A stretch of 38,920 nt of DNA from Deltaproteobacteria bacterium (lineage in GTDB: Bacteria; Bdellovibrionota; JACOXK01; 2-02-FULL-40-11). The stretch lies in NCBI GenBank assembly GCA_023248265.1, contig JAHFEZ010000005.1, positions 1 through 38,920 on the forward strand, given 5' to 3'. The position numbers and the translations under genes are program-made. Below are positions 6,672 through 15,693 of the stretch, one piece after another. Each line of letters opens with the position of its first letter. Position 1 is the first letter of the stretch. Below the pieces are notes generated by a model that had not been told where the DNA came from, did no database searches, and was given only the letters and a program-made list of their open reading frames with translations.

Positions 6672-9600
6672 ATGAAAAAATATCATGGTAGCTTCTTAGG
6701 TTGGCTCATTCCTATTGTAATCCTTGTTTTTTCTATCTCTTTTTATTTTACCAAGGGGAACCTCTTAAATTATCTTTTAAAACCCTATCTAGAAACCATT
6801 GCTTCTAAGTACTTAGATTTAAGGGTCTCTATTGAAAAAATAAATTTTTCCCTTTTGAGGGCTTCTTTAACCATTGAGAATATAAAAATGGAGGGACATT
6901 CAAAAACCTTTATCCACATTCCTCATCTCCGAGCCTCGGTTCAAGTTCTACAGCTTTTTGCGGGGCATCTTGCTCTCAATAAAGCCGTCATTGAAAAACC
7001 CATTTTTCACCTACACATGGAGCCTTCACAAAAACAAAAAAGACAAATTCCTTGGGTTCCTATTCTTCGCTTTGAGTTTAACAAGGTCGCTATTCAAGAT
7101 GCAAATCTCTCAATTTCACATCCAGATTATGAAATTCAAAACGCCACGGTTTCTCTCAATATCGCTCCTCACAAAAACACCGAAGCTATGATAGAAGCCC
7201 AAAGTCACAAGGGCACATTTCGTTATAAAAATTCTACCTTCTCTTTGCCTGACGCCTCTGTTACGGTATCTTTTAGCGATAACTCTCTTTACTTTTCCAA
7301 TCTCACTTTGATTCCTCCTAAACTTAAAGATCTTTTAGAGCTTCATGCGGAAGGCTCTTTGCTGTTTACCAAAGACAAAAAACTAGAGTCTGCTAAAATT
7401 TCCATAAATCAAGTCCCTTTTCAGCTCACAACAACTCCTTCTTCTGTTTTGTTGTCCTCAGAAAATGTCGATCTGGCCAAAATTTTTACTCAAAAATATA
7501 AACTTCAAGGCCAGGGCAGCTTCCAGGCAGAATGTTCTTTTGAAAAAAAAGAATCCCTCATAAAAACTTCCTTAACGTTTAAGAACGCTTTTTTTGAAAA
7601 CCTCTTTCTGGGAGACCTTCAAGGAAGCCTGACCGTGGCCCCTTCTTACATTTCAACAGCGTTCTTTTTCAAACATCCCCAAAGAACTTCCCAGGGGAAA
7701 CTCGTTACTTTATTTCAAAACCAGAGGGGATCTGGAAGCCTCGAAGTAAAGCAATTTTCCATTTTGGGAGAAAGTTTTTCACTTTTATCTGTTCCCTTTA
7801 CAGTATCTGAAGACAAAAGCATTCATTTCCCAAAGCTTGTTCTTCAAAAGAAAAATGGCCTTATAGAGGGGGCGGGCCTTGTTGACACGTCTAACTCTGT
7901 TCATTTCTCTTTCCTTTCCAGAGAATTGAAGTTTTCTGAATTCGACACTCTCCCTTTTTTATTAGAAGGGCCTATTAACCTCCATGGCCAGGTGGAGGGA
8001 GACTTATTGAATCCTTCTGGACAAATTTTCATCGAAATGGCTTTTGCTTCTTGGATCCAGGCAACCTTCAAAAATAGACTCTTGGATCTTCGTTCTTCCT
8101 TTCTCAACAATCAAATTACCCAGAAAGGATTGCTAAAACTAACTTCTCCGTACACTTACGAACTTCATGCTCAGTTTTTAAATGCCGACCTTGCGCCTAC
8201 GCTTTCTTTCTTCCAGAAAAAATTTATTGATTTAAAAAGCTCCTTGAGTGGAGCTCTAGATATAGAAGGGCAAGGATCCCCTGCAAAAATACTTTCAGCC
8301 TCTTTAAAATTAGACCGCCTAGATCTCCAAGGCCACGACTTTCATTATTTTAATTCTCAGCCTTTTTGGCTTGAAGCCAAACAAAGCTTCGTTCTTCTTC
8401 ACCCCTTAACCCTTTCGGGAACTGAAACACATCTTGAACTTCAAGGACAAAAAGATAGCAATGGAAAGCTGGCATTTTCTCTTGAGGGTCCTTTCAATTT
8501 TCAGCTTTTGCAACTTCTCTTACCTTTTGTTGAAAAAAGCGGTGGCAGCGCAAAAATATCAACAAAGCTTGAAGGCTTTCTTTCTCACCCAAAACTTTTT
8601 GGTAATTTTCTCCTTCAACATGGCTTTCTTAAAATAAATTCTCTGCCTTTTGCCATTGAAGACATTTCTTCTAATATTGGCTTTAGTCAAAATAAAATTT
8701 CTATTGATAAAATTACTGGACGAATCGGCGATGGTCCCGCTGATGTTCGAGGAGAAATTCTTTTGGGAGACCGCTTGGCTCCCCAATTTAATTTAAGCGC
8801 TCAAATATCCCAAACTCATTTTCCCTATCCTCCTGAACTTAAAAATCTTATTTCTGGAGAACTTACTTTAAAAGGAAATGCACGGCCGTATCAACTCAGT
8901 GGAAAAATTTTCATTCATGAGCTCCTATATAAAGAATCCTCTTTTCTCTTTTCTCAAAAAAATGTTAGCAAAGAAACGTACTTGCCTAAGGTCCCCTCCC
9001 TTGAAGCTCCCCTTCTTCAATTTGATGTTGACGTTGTGGCGCCTAAAAATATTCTTGTTAAAAATAACTTGGCCCAACTAGAAGCCCGCAGTCATCTGCA
9101 TCTGATTGGAACCAATGGAGCTCCCAATTTAGCCGGAGATATTGATGTTATTTCCGGACGTGTCTTTTTTAAAGGAAATGACCTCGAGCTCACGACAGGG
9201 CACATTCGGTTTGATCATCCGTATAGCATCATTCCTCGTTTCTTAATCAAAGCTGAAACGGCCGTTAAGGAATATCAGGTCTCTTTGGCGCTTGAAGGGA
9301 CCCCATCTAAATATACCGTTTTGCTCTCTTCGACCCCTCCACTACCAGAGGCAGATATTGTTTCACTTCTTACGGTAGGCACTACTCGAACAGACATTGA
9401 AAAAGAGGGAGGACAAACGCTTTCTTCTGCAGAACTAGGCTCCTTGCTTTTAGGAGGCTTAGAAGAACATGTTCAATCCGCCGCAAAACAGTCTTTAGGT
9501 GTGCGCCTGGGGCTTTCTCCTTCTTATTCTGATACCAAACACGCAACTGTTCCTCGTCTCTTTTTAGGAAAAAGCATTGGAAAAAAAGTGGACACTACCT

Positions 9601-9773
9601 TTACCTCCACTCTAGATCGCACGTCTATTTTTACAGATAAGGAATTTAATATTAAGCTTAATCTCAACCGCCATCTTTCTATTTTGGGTTTTTGGGAAGA
9701 TGTGAGCGATGAAGAGCTTCAAAATAACTCTAGCTTGGGATTAGATGTAAAAGCCCAATTTGAATTTCGATGA
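6672..9773 (+). CDS. TamB-like (DUF490/AsmA-superfamily) envelope protein
   Basis: This is a 1033-residue protein with one N-terminal membrane anchor (about residues 9-26) and a long beta-rich periplasmic body of bridge-like lipid-transfer type. The C terminus matches the TamB domain: GDIDVISGRVFFKGNDLEL, HIRFDHP, a VSLLTVGTT segment, and a final strand LGLDVKAQFEFR. Proteins of this family span the periplasm, move phospholipids toward the outer membrane and help Omp85 partners insert barrels. The next gene encodes an Omp85 protein and overlaps this one by four bases (ATGA), which supports a TamA-TamB-like pair. At about 1030 residues it is shorter than E. coli TamB (about 1260). Confidence 0.85.
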   Translation: MKKYHGSFLGWLIPIVILVFSISFYFTKGNLLNYLLKPYLETIASKYLDLRVSIEKINFSLLRASLTIENIKMEGHSKTFIHIPHLRASVQVLQLFAGHLALNKAVIEKPIFHLHMEPSQKQKRQIPWVPILRFEFNKVAIQDANLSISHPDYEIQNATVSLNIAPHKNTEAMIEAQSHKGTFRYKNSTFSLPDASVTVSFSDNSLYFSNLTLIPPKLKDLLELHAEGSLLFTKDKKLESAKISINQVPFQLTTTPSSVLLSSENVDLAKIFTQKYKLQGQGSFQAECSFEKKESLIKTSLTFKNAFFENLFLGDLQGSLTVAPSYISTAFFFKHPQRTSQGKLVTLFQNQRGSGSLEVKQFSILGESFSLLSVPFTVSEDKSIHFPKLVLQKKNGLIEGAGLVDTSNSVHFSFLSRELKFSEFDTLPFLLEGPINLHGQVEGDLLNPSGQIFIEMAFASWIQATFKNRLLDLRSSFLNNQITQKGLLKLTSPYTYELHAQFLNADLAPTLSFFQKKFIDLKSSLSGALDIEGQGSPAKILSASLKLDRLDLQGHDFHYFNSQPFWLEAKQSFVLLHPLTLSGTETHLELQGQKDSNGKLAFSLEGPFNFQLLQLLLPFVEKSGGSAKISTKLEGFLSHPKLFGNFLLQHGFLKINSLPFAIEDISSNIGFSQNKISIDKITGRIGDGPADVRGEILLGDRLAPQFNLSAQISQTHFPYPPELKNLISGELTLKGNARPYQLSGKIFIHELLYKESSFLFSQKNVSKETYLPKVPSLEAPLLQFDVDVVAPKNILVKNNLAQLEARSHLHLIGTNGAPNLAGDIDVISGRVFFKGNDLELTTGHIRFDHPYSIIPRFLIKAETAVKEYQVSLALEGTPSKYTVLLSSTPPLPEADIVSLLTVGTTRTDIEKEGGQTLSSAELGSLLLGGLEEHVQSAAKQSLGVRLGLSPSYSDTKHATVPRLFLGKSIGKKVDTTFTSTLDRTSIFTDKEFNIKLNLNRHLSILGFWEDVSDEELQNNSSLGLDVKAQFEFR

Positions 9774-12514
9774 AATCTAAAACTTTTATATTTTTATCCT
9801 TGCTCATTGCCTTGGGACTCTTGGGGGTGGATCTTTTTGGTGAAACTTTTGAAGGTAAAAAAATTCAAAAAGTGTCTGTGGTGGCCCCCCCTGATTTCGA
9901 CACTTCTGAATTAGAGCAAGACCTCTCGGAATTCTCCGGCCAAAGCTTTTCCTCAAAGAAAATAGATGCCGCTTTGAAGCGCCTTTATCTTTCCAAGCGC
10001 TTTCACAATATTTCTATTCATGTCCTGGACAAAGCAGGGGGCCTTGTGGACATCTCTTTTGTCTTTGAACTTTCCAGAAAAATTGACTCTGTTGAATTTA
10101 AGGGAAATGCTTTTTTTTCAGACATCGCTCTTTTGAGATCCCTCTCTTCTAAAGAGGGAGGCTTTTTTTCTGAACAAATGCTGGTTGACGACAAAAAGGC
10201 TCTTTTGTCTCTCTACGAAGAAGTAGGTTATTTTCAAACACACATTCAAATAAAATTTTTGGCTCCCCAAAAACCTCACGTGGTTCAAGTTATCTTTGAG
10301 GTTGAAGAAGGAATTCCAGCAACCATTGAAAAAATTTCAGTCGAATCCACAGGTCGTCCTAAATCCAAATATATTCGCTCTCTTTTATCCTTAAAAGAAG
10401 GGGATCTTTATTTTCCAAAGACTCTTAGACAAGATCTCTTATACTTAAAAAACTATTTTTTCAAACAACGACATCTGGAGGCTAAGCTCTTCCCAGAAAA
10501 AATAACCTTTAATTCAGACAAAACCAGGGCCACGCTCTTTATCGCGCTGGCCCCTGGACCCCAGTATCAGTTCGAATTTGAAGGGGTCACAGTCTTCAGC
10601 CCACCTGCTCTCTTAACCCCCTTAACCAAAGAAGAGGGCAGTGGAATAGTGACTCTAGAAGATATTGCAAGCCACATTTTATCGTCTTACCGCAAAGAAG
10701 GCTTTTACCATGTCCAATTGAGCCAACACACAGACCTAGATAAAAAGAACAATAAAAAAATTATCACCTTTGTTGTTCAAGAATCCCATCGAGTTGAAAT
10801 TCAAAAATTTCTAATCCACGGCTCCCAACATTTTGATGAACCTCATTATCAACAGCTCATTCAAATACTCACACCTAGGAAGATTTATGATCCCCAAATC
10901 CTAGACACTCTGACCCAATCCTTGAAGGATCACTTAAAAAATCAGGGATTTTTATTTGCAAAGGTTTCAATCCCAAACTTAAACTGGGACGCAGATAAAA
11001 AGACCGTTACACCTGAAATTCTTATTGAAGAAGGCCCCCAAACACTCATTAAAGATGTTCAAATTCGTGGAAACCCGTCCTTTGGTAAAGAAACGCTCTT
11101 GAAAGAAATCCAGCTTTCTTTAGATGCCCCCTTAAACCCTCTAGCAATTGATGGTTATTTAAATAAACTTATTGAATTTTATCAAACCCATGGTTTTTTA
11201 AAAATGAAAATTGAAAATGCTTCCCCAGAGAAACTGATTGCTTATTCCCCAGATCGAAAAGAAGCCTACCTCAATATTCAAGTATCTGAAGGGCCTCAAG
11301 CAAAAATAGGAAACATTGTCTTTCGTGGGACAGTCCAAACACACAATCGGGTTTTAGAACGAGAGCTTACTTTTCAAAAGGGGGGGGTTTGGAATCCCAA
11401 AGAAATTCAAAAGACTGAAAGCCAACTTCTTCATCTGGGACTTTTTAGTGGCCTTCGTATTCAACCTCTTTCCGGAGATTTCCGACCTGGAGAAAATGAC
11501 GTTCTGGTTGAGGTCACCGAACGAAGACCGGGCCTGGTGGAGGTGGGAAGTGGCTTTAAAACAGATGATGGTATTCATGGATATTCAGGTGTGGCCTACC
11601 GAAATATGGGGGGGTGGAATCGCGTCATCTCTGCCCGAGGAGAGGTGAATCGAAAACTCCAGGCCTATAAATTCTTGGAACGAAAATTAGAGCTGGGTCT
11701 TTCTGAGCCTTATTTGGCTTCAATTCCATTCATGGCCAGGTTCAATATCATTCATAAAAAAGACACTACTCTTCCTTTTGATGTCCGTTCATGGGAAGGG
11801 AAATTTAGCCTTGATAAGGGCCTTTGGGATTTTTTGCGCCTCACACTTCAATACAGTTTTGAATATAGAGATATTTTCCATGCTCTAGATCCCAGAGATA
11901 TCCAAAAAAAAGGCATCGCATCTTTAGGCCCGTCCCTCCTTTTTGATTTTAGGGATAACTCTTTTAATCCTAAGAAGGGTTCTTCTCACAGCCTTTCAAG
12001 CTTCTTTTTCCTTCCTGAAATTGGAAGCAACAGCGAGGTGAGCCTTACTCGAAATCTTTTGGCCACCAGTTGGTATTTTACCCCCTGGTCATGGATTACG
12101 CTAGCTCTGTCAGGAAGAGGAGGATATGCCCATTCCTTTTCTTCTATTCATCCAATCCCCGCCGACCAACGATTTTATTTAGGGGGACGCTCTACCCTTC
12201 GGGGCTTTAAAGAAGATGTCATTGGCTCAGATACCAAAAACGCTCAAATTTTTGAAACTTCGTTTATCAACTATAAATCAGACCTACAATTTCATGTTTT
12301 TTCAGATTTTGGAGTTGCGCTCTTTTTTGATGGAGGAAATGTTTTTTTTGACAGTCCTACCTCCAAGGGCCGCTTTAGACATTCTATCGGACCCGGCCTT
12401 CGATATGCAACGCCCATTGGTCCCATGAACCTTGATTTTGGTTTTATTTTGGCCCGAAACAAAGCGGCCAACGAACCCATGGGAAGGCTTCATTTCTCTA
12501 TAGGATTATTTTGA
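9770..12514 (+). CDS. Omp85-family outer-membrane protein (BamA/TamA-like), seven POTRA-like modules
   Basis: This 914-residue protein starts with a signal peptide (about 1-25). Between residues about 32 and 590 I count seven POTRA-like modules, with starts near IQKVSVV, IDSVEFKG, IEKISVES, YQFEFEGV, IQKFLIHG, IKDVQIRG and IGNIVFRG. The rest is the 16-strand barrel. It contains GGRSTLRGF, the loop-6 motif of Omp85 proteins (usually xRGF), FFDGGNVFF, and a C-terminal strand ending LHFSIGLF with terminal Phe. It should insert or assemble outer-membrane proteins. BamA normally has five POTRA domains and TamA three. The tamB neighbour argues for a TamA-like job; surA follows 31 bases later. Confidence 0.88.
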   Translation: MKSKTFIFLSLLIALGLLGVDLFGETFEGKKIQKVSVVAPPDFDTSELEQDLSEFSGQSFSSKKIDAALKRLYLSKRFHNISIHVLDKAGGLVDISFVFELSRKIDSVEFKGNAFFSDIALLRSLSSKEGGFFSEQMLVDDKKALLSLYEEVGYFQTHIQIKFLAPQKPHVVQVIFEVEEGIPATIEKISVESTGRPKSKYIRSLLSLKEGDLYFPKTLRQDLLYLKNYFFKQRHLEAKLFPEKITFNSDKTRATLFIALAPGPQYQFEFEGVTVFSPPALLTPLTKEEGSGIVTLEDIASHILSSYRKEGFYHVQLSQHTDLDKKNNKKIITFVVQESHRVEIQKFLIHGSQHFDEPHYQQLIQILTPRKIYDPQILDTLTQSLKDHLKNQGFLFAKVSIPNLNWDADKKTVTPEILIEEGPQTLIKDVQIRGNPSFGKETLLKEIQLSLDAPLNPLAIDGYLNKLIEFYQTHGFLKMKIENASPEKLIAYSPDRKEAYLNIQVSEGPQAKIGNIVFRGTVQTHNRVLERELTFQKGGVWNPKEIQKTESQLLHLGLFSGLRIQPLSGDFRPGENDVLVEVTERRPGLVEVGSGFKTDDGIHGYSGVAYRNMGGWNRVISARGEVNRKLQAYKFLERKLELGLSEPYLASIPFMARFNIIHKKDTTLPFDVRSWEGKFSLDKGLWDFLRLTLQYSFEYRDIFHALDPRDIQKKGIASLGPSLLFDFRDNSFNPKKGSSHSLSSFFFLPEIGSNSEVSLTRNLLATSWYFTPWSWITLALSGRGGYAHSFSSIHPIPADQRFYLGGRSTLRGFKEDVIGSDTKNAQIFETSFINYKSDLQFHVFSDFGVALFFDGGNVFFDSPTSKGRFRHSIGPGLRYATPIGPMNLDFGFILARNKAANEPMGRLHFSIGLF

Positions 12515-12539
12515 CAAAAAAAACACCTCTTGATACAAA
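12511..12539 (+). promoter_or_regulatory. Promoter for surA-like gene, leaderless arrangement
   Basis: A perfect TTGACA lies at 12511-12516, 17 bases before TACAAA (12534-12539). The start codon at 12546 is seven bases past the -10, where transcription should begin. No Shine-Dalgarno precedes the ATG. The -35 contains the TGA stop codon of the upstream Omp85 gene. Confidence 0.55.
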
Positions 12540-12545
12540 AGCGTC

Positions 12546-13433
12546 ATGGCTATTCATAAGTTTTTGTTTTTGCTTATTTTTTTCTTTTCTTTTGTGTGCT
12601 CCACTTATGGCAAAGTTGTAGATCGTATTGTGGCCATCATTAATGATGACATCATCACTCAATCCGAACTTAAAGAGTCTCAAAAAAACTTAAATACTCT
12701 CATTGAAGAAAAGCTTACCAAACAACTTGTTAAGAAACTAGACCTCTCCTCAGGCCCAGAAGAAGTTTCAGCCCAGATTAGTACTATTTTAAAAGCTCAA
12801 GGGATTACCCAGGCTCAACTTATCGACTTTTTAAAACAACGGGGCTTAAGTTTTAAAAAATACCAAGAAAACATTAAGCGCGGCATCGAACAACAAAAGC
12901 TTTTAGAAAGAGAAATTAAATCTTCTATTGTGATTAAAAAAGAGGACGTTCGCGCTTACTATTACAACTTTGTCAAAGATAAATCCTCGAAAAAAAAATA
13001 CCACTTAAGACAGATTTTTTTTCCAGCAGAGACCCCCTCTGAAAAATCAGAAAAATTAAAAATAGCCCAACAGGCGTACTCAGAATATAAAAAGGGGATT
13101 CCGTTTGAAGAGATTTTGACTAAATATAGCGGCGATGACGCTGCCAAGGAATCCAAGGGTGATTTGGGTTTTTTAGAAGATTCTGATTTAAGTGCTCCTT
13201 TTAAAAAAGCCTTGCAGGGCCTTTCTCAAAAAACTCTAAGCGCCCCCTTTGAAACTCCTGCAGGACTTCACCTTATTGAAGTTTTGGAAATCTCTTCCTT
13301 GGGAGGGAAAAGCTTTGAAGAAGCCAAAGATGAAATTCAAAAAACACTCTATGAAAAAGAATTTCAAAGGGTTTTTGACCAGTGGCTAAAAACGAAAAAA
13401 GAAGAAGCGTATATTAAAATACTTTCTCGATGA
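12546..13433 (+). CDS. SurA-like periplasmic peptidyl-prolyl isomerase/chaperone
   Basis: This 295-residue exported protein has a signal peptide (about 1-23, ending STYGK). The SurA N-terminal chaperone region begins VVDRIVAIINDDIITQSEL, and one parvulin domain spans about residues 150-247 (YHLRQIFF ... KYSGDD ... KGDLGF ... FETPAGLHLIEV). A C-terminal helix follows. SurA escorts unfolded outer-membrane proteins to the BAM machinery. E. coli SurA has two parvulin domains; one is common elsewhere. The gene order omp85-surA-pdxA resembles lptD-surA-pdxA in E. coli and supports the call. The stop overlaps the pdxA start by four bases. Confidence 0.88.
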   Translation: MAIHKFLFLLIFFFSFVCSTYGKVVDRIVAIINDDIITQSELKESQKNLNTLIEEKLTKQLVKKLDLSSGPEEVSAQISTILKAQGITQAQLIDFLKQRGLSFKKYQENIKRGIEQQKLLEREIKSSIVIKKEDVRAYYYNFVKDKSSKKKYHLRQIFFPAETPSEKSEKLKIAQQAYSEYKKGIPFEEILTKYSGDDAAKESKGDLGFLEDSDLSAPFKKALQGLSQKTLSAPFETPAGLHLIEVLEISSLGGKSFEEAKDEIQKTLYEKEFQRVFDQWLKTKKEEAYIKILSR

Positions 13434-14350
13434 AGCCTATCATTGCTATCACGCAGGGCGAAGCTAGGGGCATTGGCCCTGAAATCATTATAAAGGCCCT
13501 TCAAAAGCCTTCCATTTTTAAGTTGTGTACCCCTATTATTATTGGAGAGGCTAAGTATTTTAAGCCTCTTCAAAAAAAAGTCCTTATTCTTCCCCCACTG
13601 GCTTCTCATACGTCTTGCTACGGCGCTCTAAAACACGCCGCTCTTCTTTGCTTAGAAAACAAAGCTTCTGCCTTCGTTACGGCACCCGTAGATAAACACG
13701 AAATTACTCAAAAAGAAGGGGTTCGTTTCACCGGCCACACAGAATTTCTCAAAAACATGTGCGAGCGTTATTTCAAGCGCCCCTTCCATCCCACTATGTT
13801 TTTTGTCTCCCCCAAAGAACGGATTGCTTTGGTAACAACGCATCTTGCCCTGAAAAATGTTTCTAAAGCGCTTTCTCCAGAGCTCCTCCGAAAAACAATC
13901 TTTAATGTTCATGCTGGCCTTCAAAGCCTTTTTCAAATTCCCAACCCCAAGCTTGCTCTTTTGGGATTGAATCCCCATGCAGGAGAGGGGGGGCTCTTAG
14001 GAAAAGAAGAAGAAACTATTTTAAAGCCTGCTCTTCAGTGGGCTCATCGCCAAAACATTCATCTTTCGGGACCTTATGCAGCAGATAGTTTTTTTGTGGA
14101 CCGCTGGCGTTTTTTTGATGCTACCCTTGCTCTTTATCATGACCAGGGCTTAACCCCCTTTAAAGCTAGGAATTTCCATTCTTCAACCAATGTCACCCTG
14201 GGGCTTCCCCTCATTAGAACCTCTGTTGACCACGGGGTAGGATATGATATTTCTGGAAAGAACAAAGCCAATCCTTTAAGTATGCAGGTAGCCATTGAAT
14301 GGGCGGCTAAATTGGCAAAGCGGAGGAAAAATATTCCATGGGAAATGTAA
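13430..14350 (+). CDS. pdxA: 4-Hydroxythreonine-4-phosphate dehydrogenase
   Basis: PdxA oxidises 4-phosphohydroxy-L-threonine in the DXP-dependent pyridoxal phosphate pathway. The 306-residue protein shows the family motifs: ITQGEARGIGPEI (usually GDPAGIGPE), TAPVDKHEI, the metal-binding His in FTGHTEFL, ALVTTHLALKNVS, LGLNPHAGEGG, ALYHDQGLTPFKA and IRTSVDHGVGYDISG. The metal-binding His residues are all present. The length is slightly below E. coli PdxA (329). It overlaps surA by four bases and the next gene by 13, so it is embedded in the operon. The product PLP is needed by HemL, encoded elsewhere in the window. Confidence 0.93.
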   Translation: MKPIIAITQGEARGIGPEIIIKALQKPSIFKLCTPIIIGEAKYFKPLQKKVLILPPLASHTSCYGALKHAALLCLENKASAFVTAPVDKHEITQKEGVRFTGHTEFLKNMCERYFKRPFHPTMFFVSPKERIALVTTHLALKNVSKALSPELLRKTIFNVHAGLQSLFQIPNPKLALLGLNPHAGEGGLLGKEEETILKPALQWAHRQNIHLSGPYAADSFFVDRWRFFDATLALYHDQGLTPFKARNFHSSTNVTLGLPLIRTSVDHGVGYDISGKNKANPLSMQVAIEWAAKLAKRRKNIPWEM

Positions 14351-15693
14351 ACCCAGAAATTTTTAGAGAATATGACATTCGAGGAATTGCAGAAATCGAT
14401 TTTTCAGAATCTTTTGCCCAAGATCTAGGAAGGGCCATAGGAACCCTCCTTCAAGAAAAGAAGGAATCCCTCATGGCCGTGGGGAGAGATTGTCGCATCA
14501 CTTCTGAAAAATATACCCAAGCCCTCGTCCGGGGCCTTTTAAGTACGGGAACTCACGTTGTCCACCTAGGTATTTGTCCAACCCCCTTGATGTATTTTTC
14601 CATTTTTGATCAAGAATTTACTCATGGTGTTGAAGTAACCGGAAGCCACAATCCCGCAGATTACAACGGCTTTAAGATCTGTCTTGATAAAAACACTCTC
14701 TATGGCCCCCATATCCAAGATCTTAAAACAAGAATCTACAAAAAAAAGTTTTATACAGCCCCAAAGCCAGGCGCCCTTTCTTTCTTTAATATTCATAAGG
14801 CTTACCAAGATTACATTTTCCAACACATCAAGCTTTCACGCCCCCTACATATTGTCGTAGACGCTGGCAATGGGGTCGCGGGCCCGCTGGCTCCTGCCTT
14901 ATTTCGAACCCTAGGGTGCACTGTCAGCGAGCTTTTTTGTGACATGGATGGTCATTTTCCAAACCACTTTCCAGATCCTACTGTTCCAGAAAATCTCAAA
15001 CATCTTATCTCAAAAGTTAAAGAAGAAAAAGCCGACCTAGGGATTGCCTTTGATGGAGACGCCGATCGTATCGGTGTTGTAGATTCCCATGGCTCTGTGA
15101 TCTGGGGGGATAAGCTTCTCATCCTTTATGCCAGAGAGGTTCTCAAATACCATCCCGGGGCAGCCGTGATTGCAGAGGTGAAGTGTTCAAATCAGCTTTT
15201 TTCGGACATCAAAAAACAAGGGGGGCGACCTATTCTTTGGAAGACAGGACACTCTTTAATTAAATCTAAGATTAAAGAAGAAAAAGCTCTCTTGGCTGGA
15301 GAAATGAGCGGGCATATGTTTTTTGCTGATCGCTATTATGGATTTGATGATGCCATTTATGCCGCGTGTCGACTTCTTGAAATTGTATCGAGCTCGAATA
15401 GGTCTCTTTCGGATTTGCTCTCCGATATTCCTCAAACTTTTTCTACTCCAGAAATTCGCATTCCCTGTCCTGATGAAAAGAAATTTGATGTCGTAGAAAA
15501 AGCCAAACGTTATTTCAAGTCTCGCTATGACACCATAGACATCGATGGAGTACGAGTTGAGTTTTCAGATGGATGGGGCCTGGTTCGCGCTTCTAATACC
15601 CAGCCTGTTTTGGTTCTCCGATTTGAGGCATCTTCGGAACACCGCCTTCAAGAAATCAGAGCTCTCATTGAAAATAAACTCAAAGAATTATGA
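14338..15693 (+). CDS. Phosphomannomutase/phosphoglucomutase (AlgC/ManB family)
   Basis: This is an alpha-D-phosphohexomutase that interconverts hexose 1- and 6-phosphates for sugar-nucleotide, LPS or polysaccharide synthesis. The 451-residue protein carries all four active-site signatures: EYDIRGIAE near the N terminus, the phosphoserine loop TGSHNPADYNGFK, the metal-binding loop FDGDADRIG, the sugar-binding GEMSGHMFF, and the C-terminal phosphate-binding RASNTQPVLVLRFEA. Whether mannose or glucose is preferred cannot be read directly. It is cytoplasmic. The start at 14338 overlaps pdxA by 13 bases, and the stop overlaps uvrA by four (ATGA). Confidence 0.93.
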   Translation: MGNVNPEIFREYDIRGIAEIDFSESFAQDLGRAIGTLLQEKKESLMAVGRDCRITSEKYTQALVRGLLSTGTHVVHLGICPTPLMYFSIFDQEFTHGVEVTGSHNPADYNGFKICLDKNTLYGPHIQDLKTRIYKKKFYTAPKPGALSFFNIHKAYQDYIFQHIKLSRPLHIVVDAGNGVAGPLAPALFRTLGCTVSELFCDMDGHFPNHFPDPTVPENLKHLISKVKEEKADLGIAFDGDADRIGVVDSHGSVIWGDKLLILYAREVLKYHPGAAVIAEVKCSNQLFSDIKKQGGRPILWKTGHSLIKSKIKEEKALLAGEMSGHMFFADRYYGFDDAIYAACRLLEIVSSSNRSLSDLLSDIPQTFSTPEIRIPCPDEKKFDVVEKAKRYFKSRYDTIDIDGVRVEFSDGWGLVRASNTQPVLVLRFEASSEHRLQEIRALIENKLKEL

